A DNA stretch of 27,953 bases. It comes from Acidobacteriaceae bacterium. Lineage in GTDB: Bacteria > Acidobacteriota > Terriglobia > Terriglobales > Acidobacteriaceae. The stretch is taken from positions 1 to 27,953 of the forward strand of contig WQYS01000002.1 of the NCBI GenBank assembly GCA_009781125.1. Direction: 5' to 3'. Numbering within the stretch: the stretch's first letter is position 1; every line of letters starts with the position of its first letter. The position numbers and the translations under genes are program-made. The notes under the pieces are model-generated. The model was given only the letters and a program-made list of their open reading frames with translations. It was not told where the DNA came from and did no database searches. Below, one piece after another: positions 15,720-23,490 of the stretch.

Positions 15720-17393
15720 ATGTTTTTGCGAGTTTTATCCACGCTGGTACGGCTTTCACTGTTGTTCTGTCTGGTACTTTCGCTCCGCGCGGAAGGGCCG
15801 AAATATGTGAATGCTCAAGTGACCTTCCATACGCCTGTGCTAGACCAGCATGGAAAACTCCTGGCATGGTACAAACCGGAAAAGAACCTTGGTTACGACA
15901 AAGTCCTACGGCTTGGCTGGGACTTCATTGAACACAAGGTTCCCATCGACACGCGCCATAATACCGGATTGAAGATCTATCTATTCAATTCCGTGATGGA
16001 TGGAAAGACGCTCCAGGGCGATTACTGGCAGCACAATCCCGCGATGGTATATGCAGCCTTCGTGGATAGCCTGATTGGCTGGTATCCATATTCCGGAGAT
16101 GAGGAGGCGATCCGCACGGTCCGCGGCATGCTCGATTATCAACTCGCTCATGGCACGACTCCCGCCGATTGGGAGTGGCCCAGCGTTCCGTTTGCTACCT
16201 CCTGCGGCGACCAGACTGAATATGGCCGCTGCATCGAGAACATGCCGAAGGAGTTCTACGGCGGAATCGAGACCGATAAGATTGGTCAACTGGGCGTGGG
16301 CTATACGCTGTTCTATGAGTTGACAGGCGAGCGCAAATATCTGGATGCTGCCGTGCATTGCGCCGATGCGCTGGCGCGTCATGTTCGTCCAGGAGACGAT
16401 CAGCATACTCCGTGGCCTTTTCGACTTGACGCGCGTACGGGAGTTACCCTTGCGCAGGAAGAATATGGTGGAGATGTTTCATCTTCGGTCCGGATGTTTG
16501 ACGAGTTGATTCGCCTCAAGGCCGGTGACACAGCGGCTTACAAGAAGGCCCGTGATACCGCCTGGACGTGGGTTCTGGAAAATCCCTTGAACCCGGAGAG
16601 CAAAGCGCGGGACAAGTGGTCCGGCTTCTTCGAGGACATTCCGCACATGCCTGATAACGTCAACCAGTTCCTGCCCGATATGACAGCTTATTACATTCTG
16701 AGCCGTGAAGATCCGGCGTCGGTCGATCCGGAGTGGGTGAGTCATGTTGGCCACCTCATCGACTGGGTGCGGGGCCGTTTCGGACGCGGACCTTTTCTCG
16801 GGGCCTGGGCCATCGATGAGCAGGGAAAAATTAATAGCGGTTCGGGCGGATGGGAAAGTTGCTGTTCGCGGGCCGGTCAGGGCAGTCATGGTGGCAGATG
16901 GGCGGCGATCAACGCCATGTATGCCGATCGTACCGGCGACGGACAGGCCCGGGAGGACGCTTTTCGGTCCATGAATTACGCCACGTACTTCACCTCATCG
17001 GACGGATTGGTTGCCTGCTGCGGGACCGATTATGGCGCTCCCTTCTGGTTTAGTGACGGGTATGCTGACTCCCTCCGGCATTTCAACTGGATGATGGGTG
17101 CGCTGCCTGAATATGCGCCTGCCGGCGAATCTCACATCCTGCGCTCGTCAACCGTGATACAGAAGGTTAGTTATGGCGATCGATATATCTCTTACAGGAC
17201 GTTTGATTCTGAAGGGACCCAGGTGCTTCGGCTGAATTTCAAGCCCACGCGGGTTACTGCCGCCGGAACCGCGCTTGGGGAACGAAACGATTTGAAAGAG
17301 CCAGGCTACACCCTGGAACCTGTTGCGAATGGAGATTATATCGTGCGGCTGCAACACCACGGTTCGTCGTCCATAGTGATCGAGGGGAAATAA
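15720..17393 (+). CDS. Secreted protein of unrecognised family, probable alpha/alpha-barrel glycosidase
   Basis: This 557-residue protein has a signal peptide (MFLRVLSTLVRL, then LLFCLVLSLRAEG) and a good ribosome binding site (GAAGGAG). I cannot assign a family. Repeated helical segments with aromatic and acidic patches (DYWQHNPAMVYAAFVDSL, GVGYTLFYELTGERKYLDAA, DMTAYYILS, RWAAINAMYAD) look like a six-hairpin or (alpha/alpha)6 toroid, as in several glycoside hydrolase and lyase families, followed by a short beta-rich C-terminal part. Paired cysteines (GWESCCSRAG and LVACCGTDYG) suggest disulfides or a metal site in an exported protein. It lies 25 bases after the FGE-fusion gene and 33 bases before the GH172 gene, so it is very likely part of the same glycan-degrading set. 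A role in binding rather than hydrolysis cannot be excluded. Confidence 0.6.
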   Translation: MFLRVLSTLVRLSLLFCLVLSLRAEGPKYVNAQVTFHTPVLDQHGKLLAWYKPEKNLGYDKVLRLGWDFIEHKVPIDTRHNTGLKIYLFNSVMDGKTLQGDYWQHNPAMVYAAFVDSLIGWYPYSGDEEAIRTVRGMLDYQLAHGTTPADWEWPSVPFATSCGDQTEYGRCIENMPKEFYGGIETDKIGQLGVGYTLFYELTGERKYLDAAVHCADALARHVRPGDDQHTPWPFRLDARTGVTLAQEEYGGDVSSSVRMFDELIRLKAGDTAAYKKARDTAWTWVLENPLNPESKARDKWSGFFEDIPHMPDNVNQFLPDMTAYYILSREDPASVDPEWVSHVGHLIDWVRGRFGRGPFLGAWAIDEQGKINSGSGGWESCCSRAGQGSHGGRWAAINAMYADRTGDGQAREDAFRSMNYATYFTSSDGLVACCGTDYGAPFWFSDGYADSLRHFNWMMGALPEYAPAGESHILRSSTVIQKVSYGDRYISYRTFDSEGTQVLRLNFKPTRVTAAGTALGERNDLKEPGYTLEPVANGDYIVRLQHHGSSSIVIEGK

Positions 17394-17426
17394 TAATCTG
17401 CTGAAAGCGGAAAGAGGAAAAAAACA

Positions 17427-18557
17427 ATGAAACGAATTCTAACGTTGTTTGTCATACTTGCGAGCATGGGTCTAATTGCGAGGGGCCAGAGCAGTGCCTG
17501 GCCAGATCTCACTCAGGAACAGGACTATGTTCTGCACCGTTCGTCAAGTACGGACCCGTTGGGCGCGAACGCCGACAACCGCCGCGTGGCTCCAGGAGAG
17601 ACCCTGACCGTGCTTGATGCGGACGGGCCGGGAACGGTTTCGCATATATGGTTCACCATTGCCAGCGATGAGTCCTACCATCTTAAGCGGATCGTATTGC
17701 GGATGTATTGGGATGGGGAAGAGACTCCGAGCGTCGAGTCTCCGATTGGAGACTTCTTCGGATTGGGACTGGGAGAGTATGTCAACTGGCAGAGCGAGAT
17801 GCTCTCCGTGGGCAGTGTGCAGGCACTCAACTGCTTCTTCCCGATGCCATATCGGAAGCACGCGCGCATCACCGTCACGAACGAGGGAAAAGAACCGGTC
17901 AATGCGCTTTACTGGAACATAGACTATCGGACAGAGTCCCATCCCCTGTCTCCGGGCACTCTGTACTTCCATGCCCAGTATCGTCAGGCAATGCCAAACC
18001 ATGGGTGGACGAACGAGTGGACCAGTAACGGCGATCCGCTGGTAAACGACAAAGCCAATCTGGACGGCAAGGACAACTACGTCTGGTTTGAAGCCAGGGG
18101 GCGAGGGCATTATGTCGGCGTAACCATGTCGGTATTGCTGAACCAGGATTATTGGTTTGGCGAAGGAGACGACATGTTCTTCATCGATGGCGAGAAGCTG
18201 CCATCGATCGTTGGAACAGGCACGGAAGATTACTTCCTTGGCGCATGGGACTGGGGGGGAGTGCCATTCTCCCATCTACTCTACGGAGCTCCGGTATTGG
18301 GGAAGGAAAAGGCCGGGGAAAGAGCAAGTGTTTACCGCTTCCATCTGGACTCACCGATTACTTTTACCAAGTCCTTCAAGGCCACGATTGAGCATGGGAG
18401 CGCTAACCACCGCTCTGATAACTACTCCTCAGTAGCTTATTGGTACCAGACAGAGCCCCATGCTCCTTTTCCTTCTTTGCCCCCGGTGGAGCAGAGAATA
18501 CCTAAACTCCAACCCGTAGGTGGGCCAGGAAATGCTGGTTCGGGTTTTCCGAAATAA
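17427..18557 (+). CDS. GH172 (DUF2961) glycoside hydrolase, secreted; D-arabino- or fructofuranosidase-type
   Basis: This 376-residue protein has a signal peptide (MKRILTLFVILASMGL, cut near GQSSA) and the DUF2961 core, now glycoside hydrolase family 172. Family landmarks are DADGPGTVSHIWFT (about residues 67-80), SPIGDFFGLGLGEYVNWQSE, NCFFPMPYRKHARITVTNEG, and DGEKLPSIVGTGTEDYFLGA, whose E267 lies in the conserved TEDYF motif thought to carry catalysis. Characterised members act on alpha-D-arabinofuranosides (mycobacterial-type D-arabinan) and on alpha-D-fructofuranosides. The length is normal. AGAGGA precedes the ATG. It is the last exported enzyme of the run, and its likely product, a free furanose sugar, would feed the dehydrogenase, lactonase and dehydratase encoded downstream. 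The exact substrate is inference. Confidence 0.86.
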   Translation: MKRILTLFVILASMGLIARGQSSAWPDLTQEQDYVLHRSSSTDPLGANADNRRVAPGETLTVLDADGPGTVSHIWFTIASDESYHLKRIVLRMYWDGEETPSVESPIGDFFGLGLGEYVNWQSEMLSVGSVQALNCFFPMPYRKHARITVTNEGKEPVNALYWNIDYRTESHPLSPGTLYFHAQYRQAMPNHGWTNEWTSNGDPLVNDKANLDGKDNYVWFEARGRGHYVGVTMSVLLNQDYWFGEGDDMFFIDGEKLPSIVGTGTEDYFLGAWDWGGVPFSHLLYGAPVLGKEKAGERASVYRFHLDSPITFTKSFKATIEHGSANHRSDNYSSVAYWYQTEPHAPFPSLPPVEQRIPKLQPVGGPGNAGSGFPK

Positions 18558-18576
18558 AGCTGTCGCTATCGGACTT

Positions 18577-18605
18577 GGGGCCGGACCCGTTGCGGGTCCG
18601 GCCCC
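18577..18605 (+). terminator. Perfect 12-bp hairpin between GH172 and SDR genes
   Basis: GGGGCCGGACCC (18577-18588) and GGGTCCGGCCCC (18594-18605) form a 12-bp, all-matched, GC-rich stem with a 5-base loop. It lies 20 bases past the GH172 stop and 52 before the SDR start. The following bases (AGGGTGCGAC) lack a U-tract, so it may be a partial terminator or a 3'-end stabiliser that sets different expression of exported and cytoplasmic genes. Confidence 0.6.
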
Positions 18606-18656
18606 AGGGTGCGACAAGCTGGAAACACTTTCATTTAATAAGGAGTAACAAAATCC

Positions 18657-19427
18657 GTGAAGCTCGATGGTCGAATTGCAGTAGTAACTGGAGCAGGTTC
18701 GGGGATTGGACGCGCCGTGGCGCATCGTCTGAGCGATGAGGGCGCGCGCGTGGTCGTGGTTGATATCGATGGAACACGGGCCGAAAAGACAGCTACGGAG
18801 ATCCGCGAAAAGGGAGGAGATGCCCGCGCCTTCAAGGCGGACGTGGCGGATGCATCCTCGGTGGATGGTTTGCGTTCCTTTGTGCGCGCAACCTACGGCC
18901 CTCTGTCTGTCCTGGTGAATAACGCCGCAATTCAGGTGAATAAACTTATCGAAGACACAACCCCCGAAGAGTGGGTTCGGCAGATGGCTGTCAATGTTGG
19001 TGGAATGTTTCTTTGTTCCCGCGCGTTCCTTCCAGATTTGCGCGAGACGAAGGGCGCCATCATCAACATGTCGTCGGCGAATGGGTTCTTTGCCGAAGCT
19101 GCATGCGCCGGTTATTGTGCAACCAAAGGCGCGATCTTGGCCTTTACAAAGGCAATTGCCATCGACCACGGAAGAGAAGGAATCCGCGTAAATGCGATCT
19201 GCCCGGGCTACATCAATGCCGGGGGGGCGGAGGGTTACTTTGAGGCGCAGCCTGACCCTGCGAAGGCCAGGGCCGAGGCGGGCCTGCTGCATGCTCTGGG
19301 ACGGATAGGGCAGCCTGAAGAGGTGGCCCGGGCAGTCGTCTTTCTTGCCAGCGAGGATGCTTCATTTATGACCGGGTCGGCCATGATTGTTGACGGAGGG
19401 TTTACTGCCGGGTTGCCGCCAAAGTAA
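18657..19427 (+). CDS. Classical SDR-family sugar (aldose) dehydrogenase
   Basis: This 256-residue classical short-chain dehydrogenase starts at GTG 18657, with AAGGAG 11 bases upstream. Motifs are VTGAGSGIGRA (cofactor), LVNNAA, INMSSANG and the catalytic Y153-CAT-K157, then AICPGYIN. FLASEDASFMTGSAMIVDGG closes the family profile. The aspartate in VVVVDIDG, after the second strand, favours NAD over NADP. SDRs of this kind in sugar loci oxidise aldoses at C1 to lactones (for example L-fucose or D-arabinose dehydrogenases). The next catabolic genes encode a lactonase and a sugar-acid dehydratase, which support the same direction of reaction. It follows the hairpin after GH172 and lies 10 bases from the permease gene. 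A different alcohol substrate is possible. Confidence 0.87.
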   Translation: MKLDGRIAVVTGAGSGIGRAVAHRLSDEGARVVVVDIDGTRAEKTATEIREKGGDARAFKADVADASSVDGLRSFVRATYGPLSVLVNNAAIQVNKLIEDTTPEEWVRQMAVNVGGMFLCSRAFLPDLRETKGAIINMSSANGFFAEAACAGYCATKGAILAFTKAIAIDHGREGIRVNAICPGYINAGGAEGYFEAQPDPAKARAEAGLLHALGRIGQPEEVARAVVFLASEDASFMTGSAMIVDGGFTAGLPPK

Positions 19428-19437
19428 GGGAGTTGCC

Positions 19438-20418
19438 GTGTTTTCACGTGAACGCTTTTGGGATTGGGTTCTGTTGCTCGTATGCAATCTGATATGGGCA
19501 AGCCAGTTCGTGCTGGTTAAAATCGTCCAGAAGCAGATGGGACCGATCGCCGCCACATCGCTTCCCATGCTTCTTGCGACGTTGATGCTTGTTCCGATCG
19601 TGCATTTCGAGTCGCGCAGGGCAATCGGCCAGTCGCGCACGGAACTTGGCGACCGCTGGGTCGCTTTTCTGCTGATTGGGGTATGCGGCCAGGTCTTCGC
19701 TCAGCTATTTATCACCTGGGGCGTGCGCTTTACTCTCGCTTCGAATGCGGCCCTTCTGATGCTTGCGCTCCCCATCGTGACCTCGTTCATGGCGTACCTG
19801 ATCCTCAGCGAAACGATGACCCGCGTTCGATGGATCAGCTTCGGCCTGGCTCTTGCAGGAATCGCAGTGTGTTCGGGAGTGGACTGGAAGACGCTGAACT
19901 TCTCAGGATCGAGCAATGCGCTCGGCAATCTGCTCATCGTCGCCAGCGTGTGTGGAAGCGCGTTTTATAACGTGTACAGCAAAAAGCTCCTGGGCCAATA
20001 CACTCCTTTGCAGGTGTTGCTCTACAGTTATTATTTTGTGGTCGCGTTGCTGGTGCCGATTACCATCTTCCTTGAGCCGGAGTTCCTTCGACAGGTGATG
20101 CACTACACGGCCCAGACCTGGATTGGCATCGGGCTGCTTGCTGGTTTGCAGTATTTCTTATCCATGGTGCTGTTCCTTACCGTTTTGAAGCGTTTGGATG
20201 CCATCCAGGCCAGCTTGTCCAATTACATGATTCCGTTCTTTGGCCTTGCGATCGCGGCTGCGGTACTTCACGAAAGACTTACGGCCTCCATGATCGCAGG
20301 AGGGGTCCTTGTTCTGTTGAGTACCCTTCTGATCACAGTGTATGAGGAGCGGGCCTCATTTCAACGACACATCATGCCGGAGAGTACGAATGTTCTCAAA
20401 CACGAATCTACAGACTAG
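19438..20418 (+). CDS. DMT superfamily (EamA-type) permease
   Basis: This 326-residue membrane protein has about ten hydrophobic helices in two EamA repeats. Visible segments include LIWASQFVLVKIVQKQMGP near the N-terminus, LLMLALPIVTSFMAYLILSE in the first repeat and YMIPFFGLAIAAAVLHERLT in the second. The start at GTG 19438 is preferred because GGGAG lies 5 bases upstream and the gene then begins 10 bases after the SDR stop; an ATG at 19387 would overlap the SDR gene. The family transports many small molecules, including sugars and sugar acids, in either direction. In this position, uptake of the sugar or its acid is likely but not proven. The lactonase gene starts inside its 3' end. Confidence 0.85.
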   Translation: MFSRERFWDWVLLLVCNLIWASQFVLVKIVQKQMGPIAATSLPMLLATLMLVPIVHFESRRAIGQSRTELGDRWVAFLLIGVCGQVFAQLFITWGVRFTLASNAALLMLALPIVTSFMAYLILSETMTRVRWISFGLALAGIAVCSGVDWKTLNFSGSSNALGNLLIVASVCGSAFYNVYSKKLLGQYTPLQVLLYSYYFVVALLVPITIFLEPEFLRQVMHYTAQTWIGIGLLAGLQYFLSMVLFLTVLKRLDAIQASLSNYMIPFFGLAIAAAVLHERLTASMIAGGVLVLLSTLLITVYEERASFQRHIMPESTNVLKHESTD

Positions 20419-21304
20419 TGAACCAGTATGTATCGCAGCCACTGGAGACGCCTGTGGCGAGGGTATTTTGTGGGAGGCAGCCTCACGGTGCATTTATTGG
20501 ACCGATATCAATCGCTTTCTCGTTCACCGCTACAGCATTGAGCGCGCGGAGATAAAGACATGGTTCTTCCCGGAGCCGGTGACATGCGTGCTTGCTACCG
20601 ATAAGAGTGGCGTTCTTCTGCTCGTTCTTGGCTCGAAGGCCATGCTCTGGGAGCCTGAATGCGATGTCCGGCATAAGCCGCTTTTCAACCTGCCCGGCTG
20701 GCCCTTTGTGCGCTGCAACGAAGCCGCAATCGACCCGCACGGCAACCTTTGGATAGGCACGATGCGGAACAATGTGAAAGCCGATGGCGGACCCGGTGAA
20801 GCTGGCGGCGCAGACGGTATACTTTATCGAATTAAACCTTCCGGCGACGTGTCAGAGTGGCGGCGCGGCCTCGGCATATCCAATACGATGCTATGGAGTC
20901 CTGATAACTCCCGGTTCTATTTTGGCGATACACCGCGAAATCAGATATGGTCCTACAACTATGACCAGACGGATGGGGCCATCTCTAACGAGCAGCCGTT
21001 CTTTCAAGGCTTTGACCGCGGATTGCCTGATGGTTCCAGCATCGACTCTGAAGGGTTCATTTGGAACTGCCGTTACGGCGGTAGTTGCATAGTCCGGGTC
21101 GCGCCCGATGGTTCGGTTGACCATGTGATCGAAATGCCAGTCAGCAATCTCACGAATTGCACCTTCGGCGGAAAAGACGGCACTGTTCTTTATGTTACTT
21201 CTGCTTCGCCAGAACCCGGACGATGGGAGAGATTTGGCGGTTGCCTCTTTGCAGTGGAGACAAATGTTGCAGGCCTGCCAGCAAATGAATTCCGCTGCTC
21301 TTGA
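20390..21304 (+). CDS. SMP-30/gluconolactonase-family sugar lactonase
   Basis: This 304-residue protein is a six-bladed propeller of the SMP-30/gluconolactonase/LRE-like family. It contains CGEGILWEAASRCIYWTDI with the first metal-binding Glu, then AIDPHGNLWIGTM, SNTMLWSPDNSRFYFGDT with the expected metal-binding Asn, and GLPDGSSIDSEGFIWNCRYG with the metal-binding Asp. The enzyme hydrolyses sugar lactones to aldonic acids using a divalent metal. ATG 20390 is chosen since GGAGAG lies 5 bases upstream; the gene overlaps the permease gene by 29 bases. It has no signal peptide and is thus cytoplasmic. It would act between the SDR dehydrogenase and the IlvD/EDD dehydratase in an oxidative sugar pathway. 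Confidence 0.9.
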   Translation: MFSNTNLQTSEPVCIAATGDACGEGILWEAASRCIYWTDINRFLVHRYSIERAEIKTWFFPEPVTCVLATDKSGVLLLVLGSKAMLWEPECDVRHKPLFNLPGWPFVRCNEAAIDPHGNLWIGTMRNNVKADGGPGEAGGADGILYRIKPSGDVSEWRRGLGISNTMLWSPDNSRFYFGDTPRNQIWSYNYDQTDGAISNEQPFFQGFDRGLPDGSSIDSEGFIWNCRYGGSCIVRVAPDGSVDHVIEMPVSNLTNCTFGGKDGTVLYVTSASPEPGRWERFGGCLFAVETNVAGLPANEFRCS

Positions 21305-21386
21305 GCGAGAGGAAGGATGTCTTCTCCCGAAGATGAATCACGCGAACGCTGCTTTGTAAGAGAACAAGAAAGGTCATTAAACCAGA

Positions 21387-23111
21387 ATGAGATATCGAAG
21401 CCAGGAATGGTTTCAAGGGCGCGACGAGCTGGGCTTCCAGCACCGCGCAGCTCTTCGCACGATGGGCCTCGACTATTCGCGCTTCGAGGGCCGTCCGGTG
21501 ATTGGGATTGCGAACTCCTGGAGTGAGCTCAATAACTGCAACATGAACCTGCGAGACGTTGCCGAGGCCGTGAAGCGCGGCATACTGGCGGCCAACGCGC
21601 TGCCGCTTGAGTTTCCAACCATATCTCTCGGCGAAGAGTTCATGAAGCCGACCTCCATGCTGTATCGCAATCTTATGGCGATGGACATTGAGGAAACTCT
21701 GCGGGCAAATCCGCTGGACGGCGTTGTCCTGCTTTCCAACTGCGACAAGACGGGCCCGGCGCAGTTGATGGGCGCCGCAAGCGCGAACCTGCCCAGCATT
21801 CAGGTCAACGGAGGACCGAGGAAGGCCGAAAAGTGGAGAGGGGAAGAGGTCGGTTCCGGCACCGATCTGTGGCAATACTGGGATGAATACCGCACCGGCA
21901 GGCTTTCCGCTCAGGAATGGCATGAACTGGAGGATTGCATGTCCTGCGGTGTTGGCGCTTGCAATGTTATGGGAACCGCTTCTACCGTTGCGGCGATTAC
22001 CGAGGGACTCGGCATGATGCTGCCTGGGTCATCAACCTGGGCAGCCGATGACCCGGGACGCATGGAGACGGCAGAGGCAGCGGGCCGAAGGATCGTGTCT
22101 CTGGTCGAGCAGGACATTCGTCCGCGGGACATCATGACGCAGGGTGCGTTCGATAATGCCATCCGTCTGTGCATGGCGCTGGGAGGGTCTACGAATGCCA
22201 TCATTCACCTGATCGCAATTGCTGGCCGCCTGGGAATCGACCTGCCGATGGAGCGATTTGACCGGCTTGGCCGTGAGACGCCGTTTCTAGTGGATGTGAA
22301 GCCATCCGGTAAGAACCTGATTCATGCGCTGCACGCGGCGGGCGGAGTTCCAGCCGTGTTGAAACGGATCGAAGCCAAGCTCGATACCAGTTGCCTGACC
22401 GTGAGTGGAAACACGCTCGCTCAGGATCTTGCGGGCGTGGTTTGCCAAAACGAGGATGTGGTTCGGCCTCTGTCCGCACCTCTGCACTCCGGAGGGGCCA
22501 TTGCTGTTCTGAGCGGCAACCTGGCGCCCCGCGGTGCTCTGCTGAAGACCTCGGCTGCATCTCCTGCTTTGTTCAGACATGAAGGCGAGGCGATAGTATT
22601 TGATGGTTATCAGGACATGCTTGCACGGATCGAAGATCCCGGCCTCCCGGTGACAGCCGCATCGGTTCTGATTATGAGAAATTGCGGCCCTAAGGCGGTG
22701 CCGGGCATGCCGGAGTGGGGATCCATTCCGGTTCCGCGCAAGCTCCAGGCTGCTGGAATTACCGATGTGGTCAGGATCAGCGATGCCCGTATGAGCGGCA
22801 CAAGTTATGGCACGGTCATTCTGCATGTGTGCCCTGAAGGCGTTCTGAATCCAGCTTTGTCCGCCGTACGTGACGGCGACCGGATCCGGCTCGATGTAGA
22901 AAGTAGAACTCTGGAGTTGCTGGTTTCAGATGACGAGATCGCGAAGCGTTTACTGGGTAAACCCGTTTGGAAGACCAATCATTTACGCGGGTATCCCAGG
23001 CTTTATGCCGATCATGTCCTGCAGTGTGATGAGGGTTGCGACTTTGACTTCCTTCGCCCGCGCAATGCGGCGGAGTTGGAGTTCATCCCACCGGTGGTGG
23101 GTCGAAGCTAA
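21387..23111 (+). CDS. IlvD/EDD-family sugar-acid (pentonate/hexonate) dehydratase
   Basis: This 574-residue protein belongs to the iron-sulfur dihydroxy-acid/aldonic-acid dehydratase family. C51 (SELNNCNMNLR), C119 (LSNCDKTGP) and C192 (CMSCGVGACNVMGTAST) have spacings of 68 and 73, which match the three 2Fe-2S cysteines of L-arabinonate and D-xylonate dehydratases as I recall them. Further landmarks are ALGGSTNAIIHLIAIAGRLG, PGMPEWGSIP and SDARMSGTSYG. These enzymes convert aldonic acids to 2-keto-3-deoxy acids. Its setting after an SDR and a lactonase argues against a branched-chain amino acid role. The ribosome binding site is weak (AAAGG about 13 bases before the ATG). An out-of-frame ATG at 21317 has a better site but does not lead to this protein. 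Confidence 0.92.
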   Translation: MRYRSQEWFQGRDELGFQHRAALRTMGLDYSRFEGRPVIGIANSWSELNNCNMNLRDVAEAVKRGILAANALPLEFPTISLGEEFMKPTSMLYRNLMAMDIEETLRANPLDGVVLLSNCDKTGPAQLMGAASANLPSIQVNGGPRKAEKWRGEEVGSGTDLWQYWDEYRTGRLSAQEWHELEDCMSCGVGACNVMGTASTVAAITEGLGMMLPGSSTWAADDPGRMETAEAAGRRIVSLVEQDIRPRDIMTQGAFDNAIRLCMALGGSTNAIIHLIAIAGRLGIDLPMERFDRLGRETPFLVDVKPSGKNLIHALHAAGGVPAVLKRIEAKLDTSCLTVSGNTLAQDLAGVVCQNEDVVRPLSAPLHSGGAIAVLSGNLAPRGALLKTSAASPALFRHEGEAIVFDGYQDMLARIEDPGLPVTAASVLIMRNCGPKAVPGMPEWGSIPVPRKLQAAGITDVVRISDARMSGTSYGTVILHVCPEGVLNPALSAVRDGDRIRLDVESRTLELLVSDDEIAKRLLGKPVWKTNHLRGYPRLYADHVLQCDEGCDFDFLRPRNAAELEFIPPVVGRS

Positions 23112-23145
23112 TGGATTCGGACCGACCGAAAAGAAGGATACGACG

Positions 23146-23424
23146 ATGGGTTCTCATATCGAGCTGAAGACGCAATCGGTACCGGCGCTTGCGCGCGGAC
23201 TTCGTGTCCTTGAGTACCTTGCCCAGTCTCGACGGGGCGTCACATTGTCGCAGATAGCACAGAAACTCCAGATGCCGCGCAGCACCGGACATGCGTTGCT
23301 GCTTACCTGCGAACGGTGTGGCTACGTGCTGCGTGACGAGGAAAGCGGACGCTATATCTTGTCCTCCCGGCTGCACACCATTGCCCGGATGGCATTGGGC
23401 GGAACCAACCTTCGCGAACACTGA
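23146..23424 (+). CDS. IclR-type helix-turn-helix domain protein, effector domain missing
   Basis: This 92-residue protein matches only the N-terminal winged-helix domain of IclR regulators: VPALARGLRVLEYLAQSRRG, GVTLSQIAQKLQMPRSTGHA and CGYVLRDEESGRYILSSRL. A full IclR protein is about 250 residues, with a ligand-binding domain after the linker. Here a TGA follows LREH, exactly where the linker helix should run, and only 66 bases separate it from the convergent RraA-like gene. A shift of one base after the stop reads LILPLLSHSIDSLLREF, faintly like an IclR linker, so a frameshift truncation is possible. Alternatively it may work as a stand-alone DNA-binding protein without a ligand. AAGAAGGA precedes the ATG. 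It lies 34 bases after the dehydratase gene, so it belongs to that operon. Confidence 0.75.
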   Translation: MGSHIELKTQSVPALARGLRVLEYLAQSRRGVTLSQIAQKLQMPRSTGHALLLTCERCGYVLRDEESGRYILSSRLHTIARMALGGTNLREH

Positions 23425-23490
23425 TACTGCCACTTCTCTCTCACTCCATCGATTCCCTTCTGAGAGAATTTTGAGAGTTATCGATTGTCC

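Noticed and set aside
18429..19292. 287-residue minus-strand open frame across the GH172 end and SDR gene
   Set aside because: It spans two genes and the hairpin on the other strand and shows no domain.
21317..21526. ATG at 21317 with a good ribosome binding site, 69 codons, overlapping the dehydratase start
   Set aside because: It is out of frame with the dehydratase and the peptide beyond base 21387 is a frame shadow. A short leader ORF or a sequencing error in this gap remains possible.
21387..23111. Branched-chain amino acid dehydratase IlvD
   Set aside because: Cysteine spacing and the CMSCGVGAC motif suit the sugar-acid branch, and the neighbours are sugar-oxidation genes.
23437..23467. 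Hairpin TCTCTCA/TGAGAGA between the IclR-domain and RraA-like genes
   Set aside because: The stem has only 7 bp of low-complexity CT/GA sequence and a 17-base loop, so it is too weak to call a terminator.
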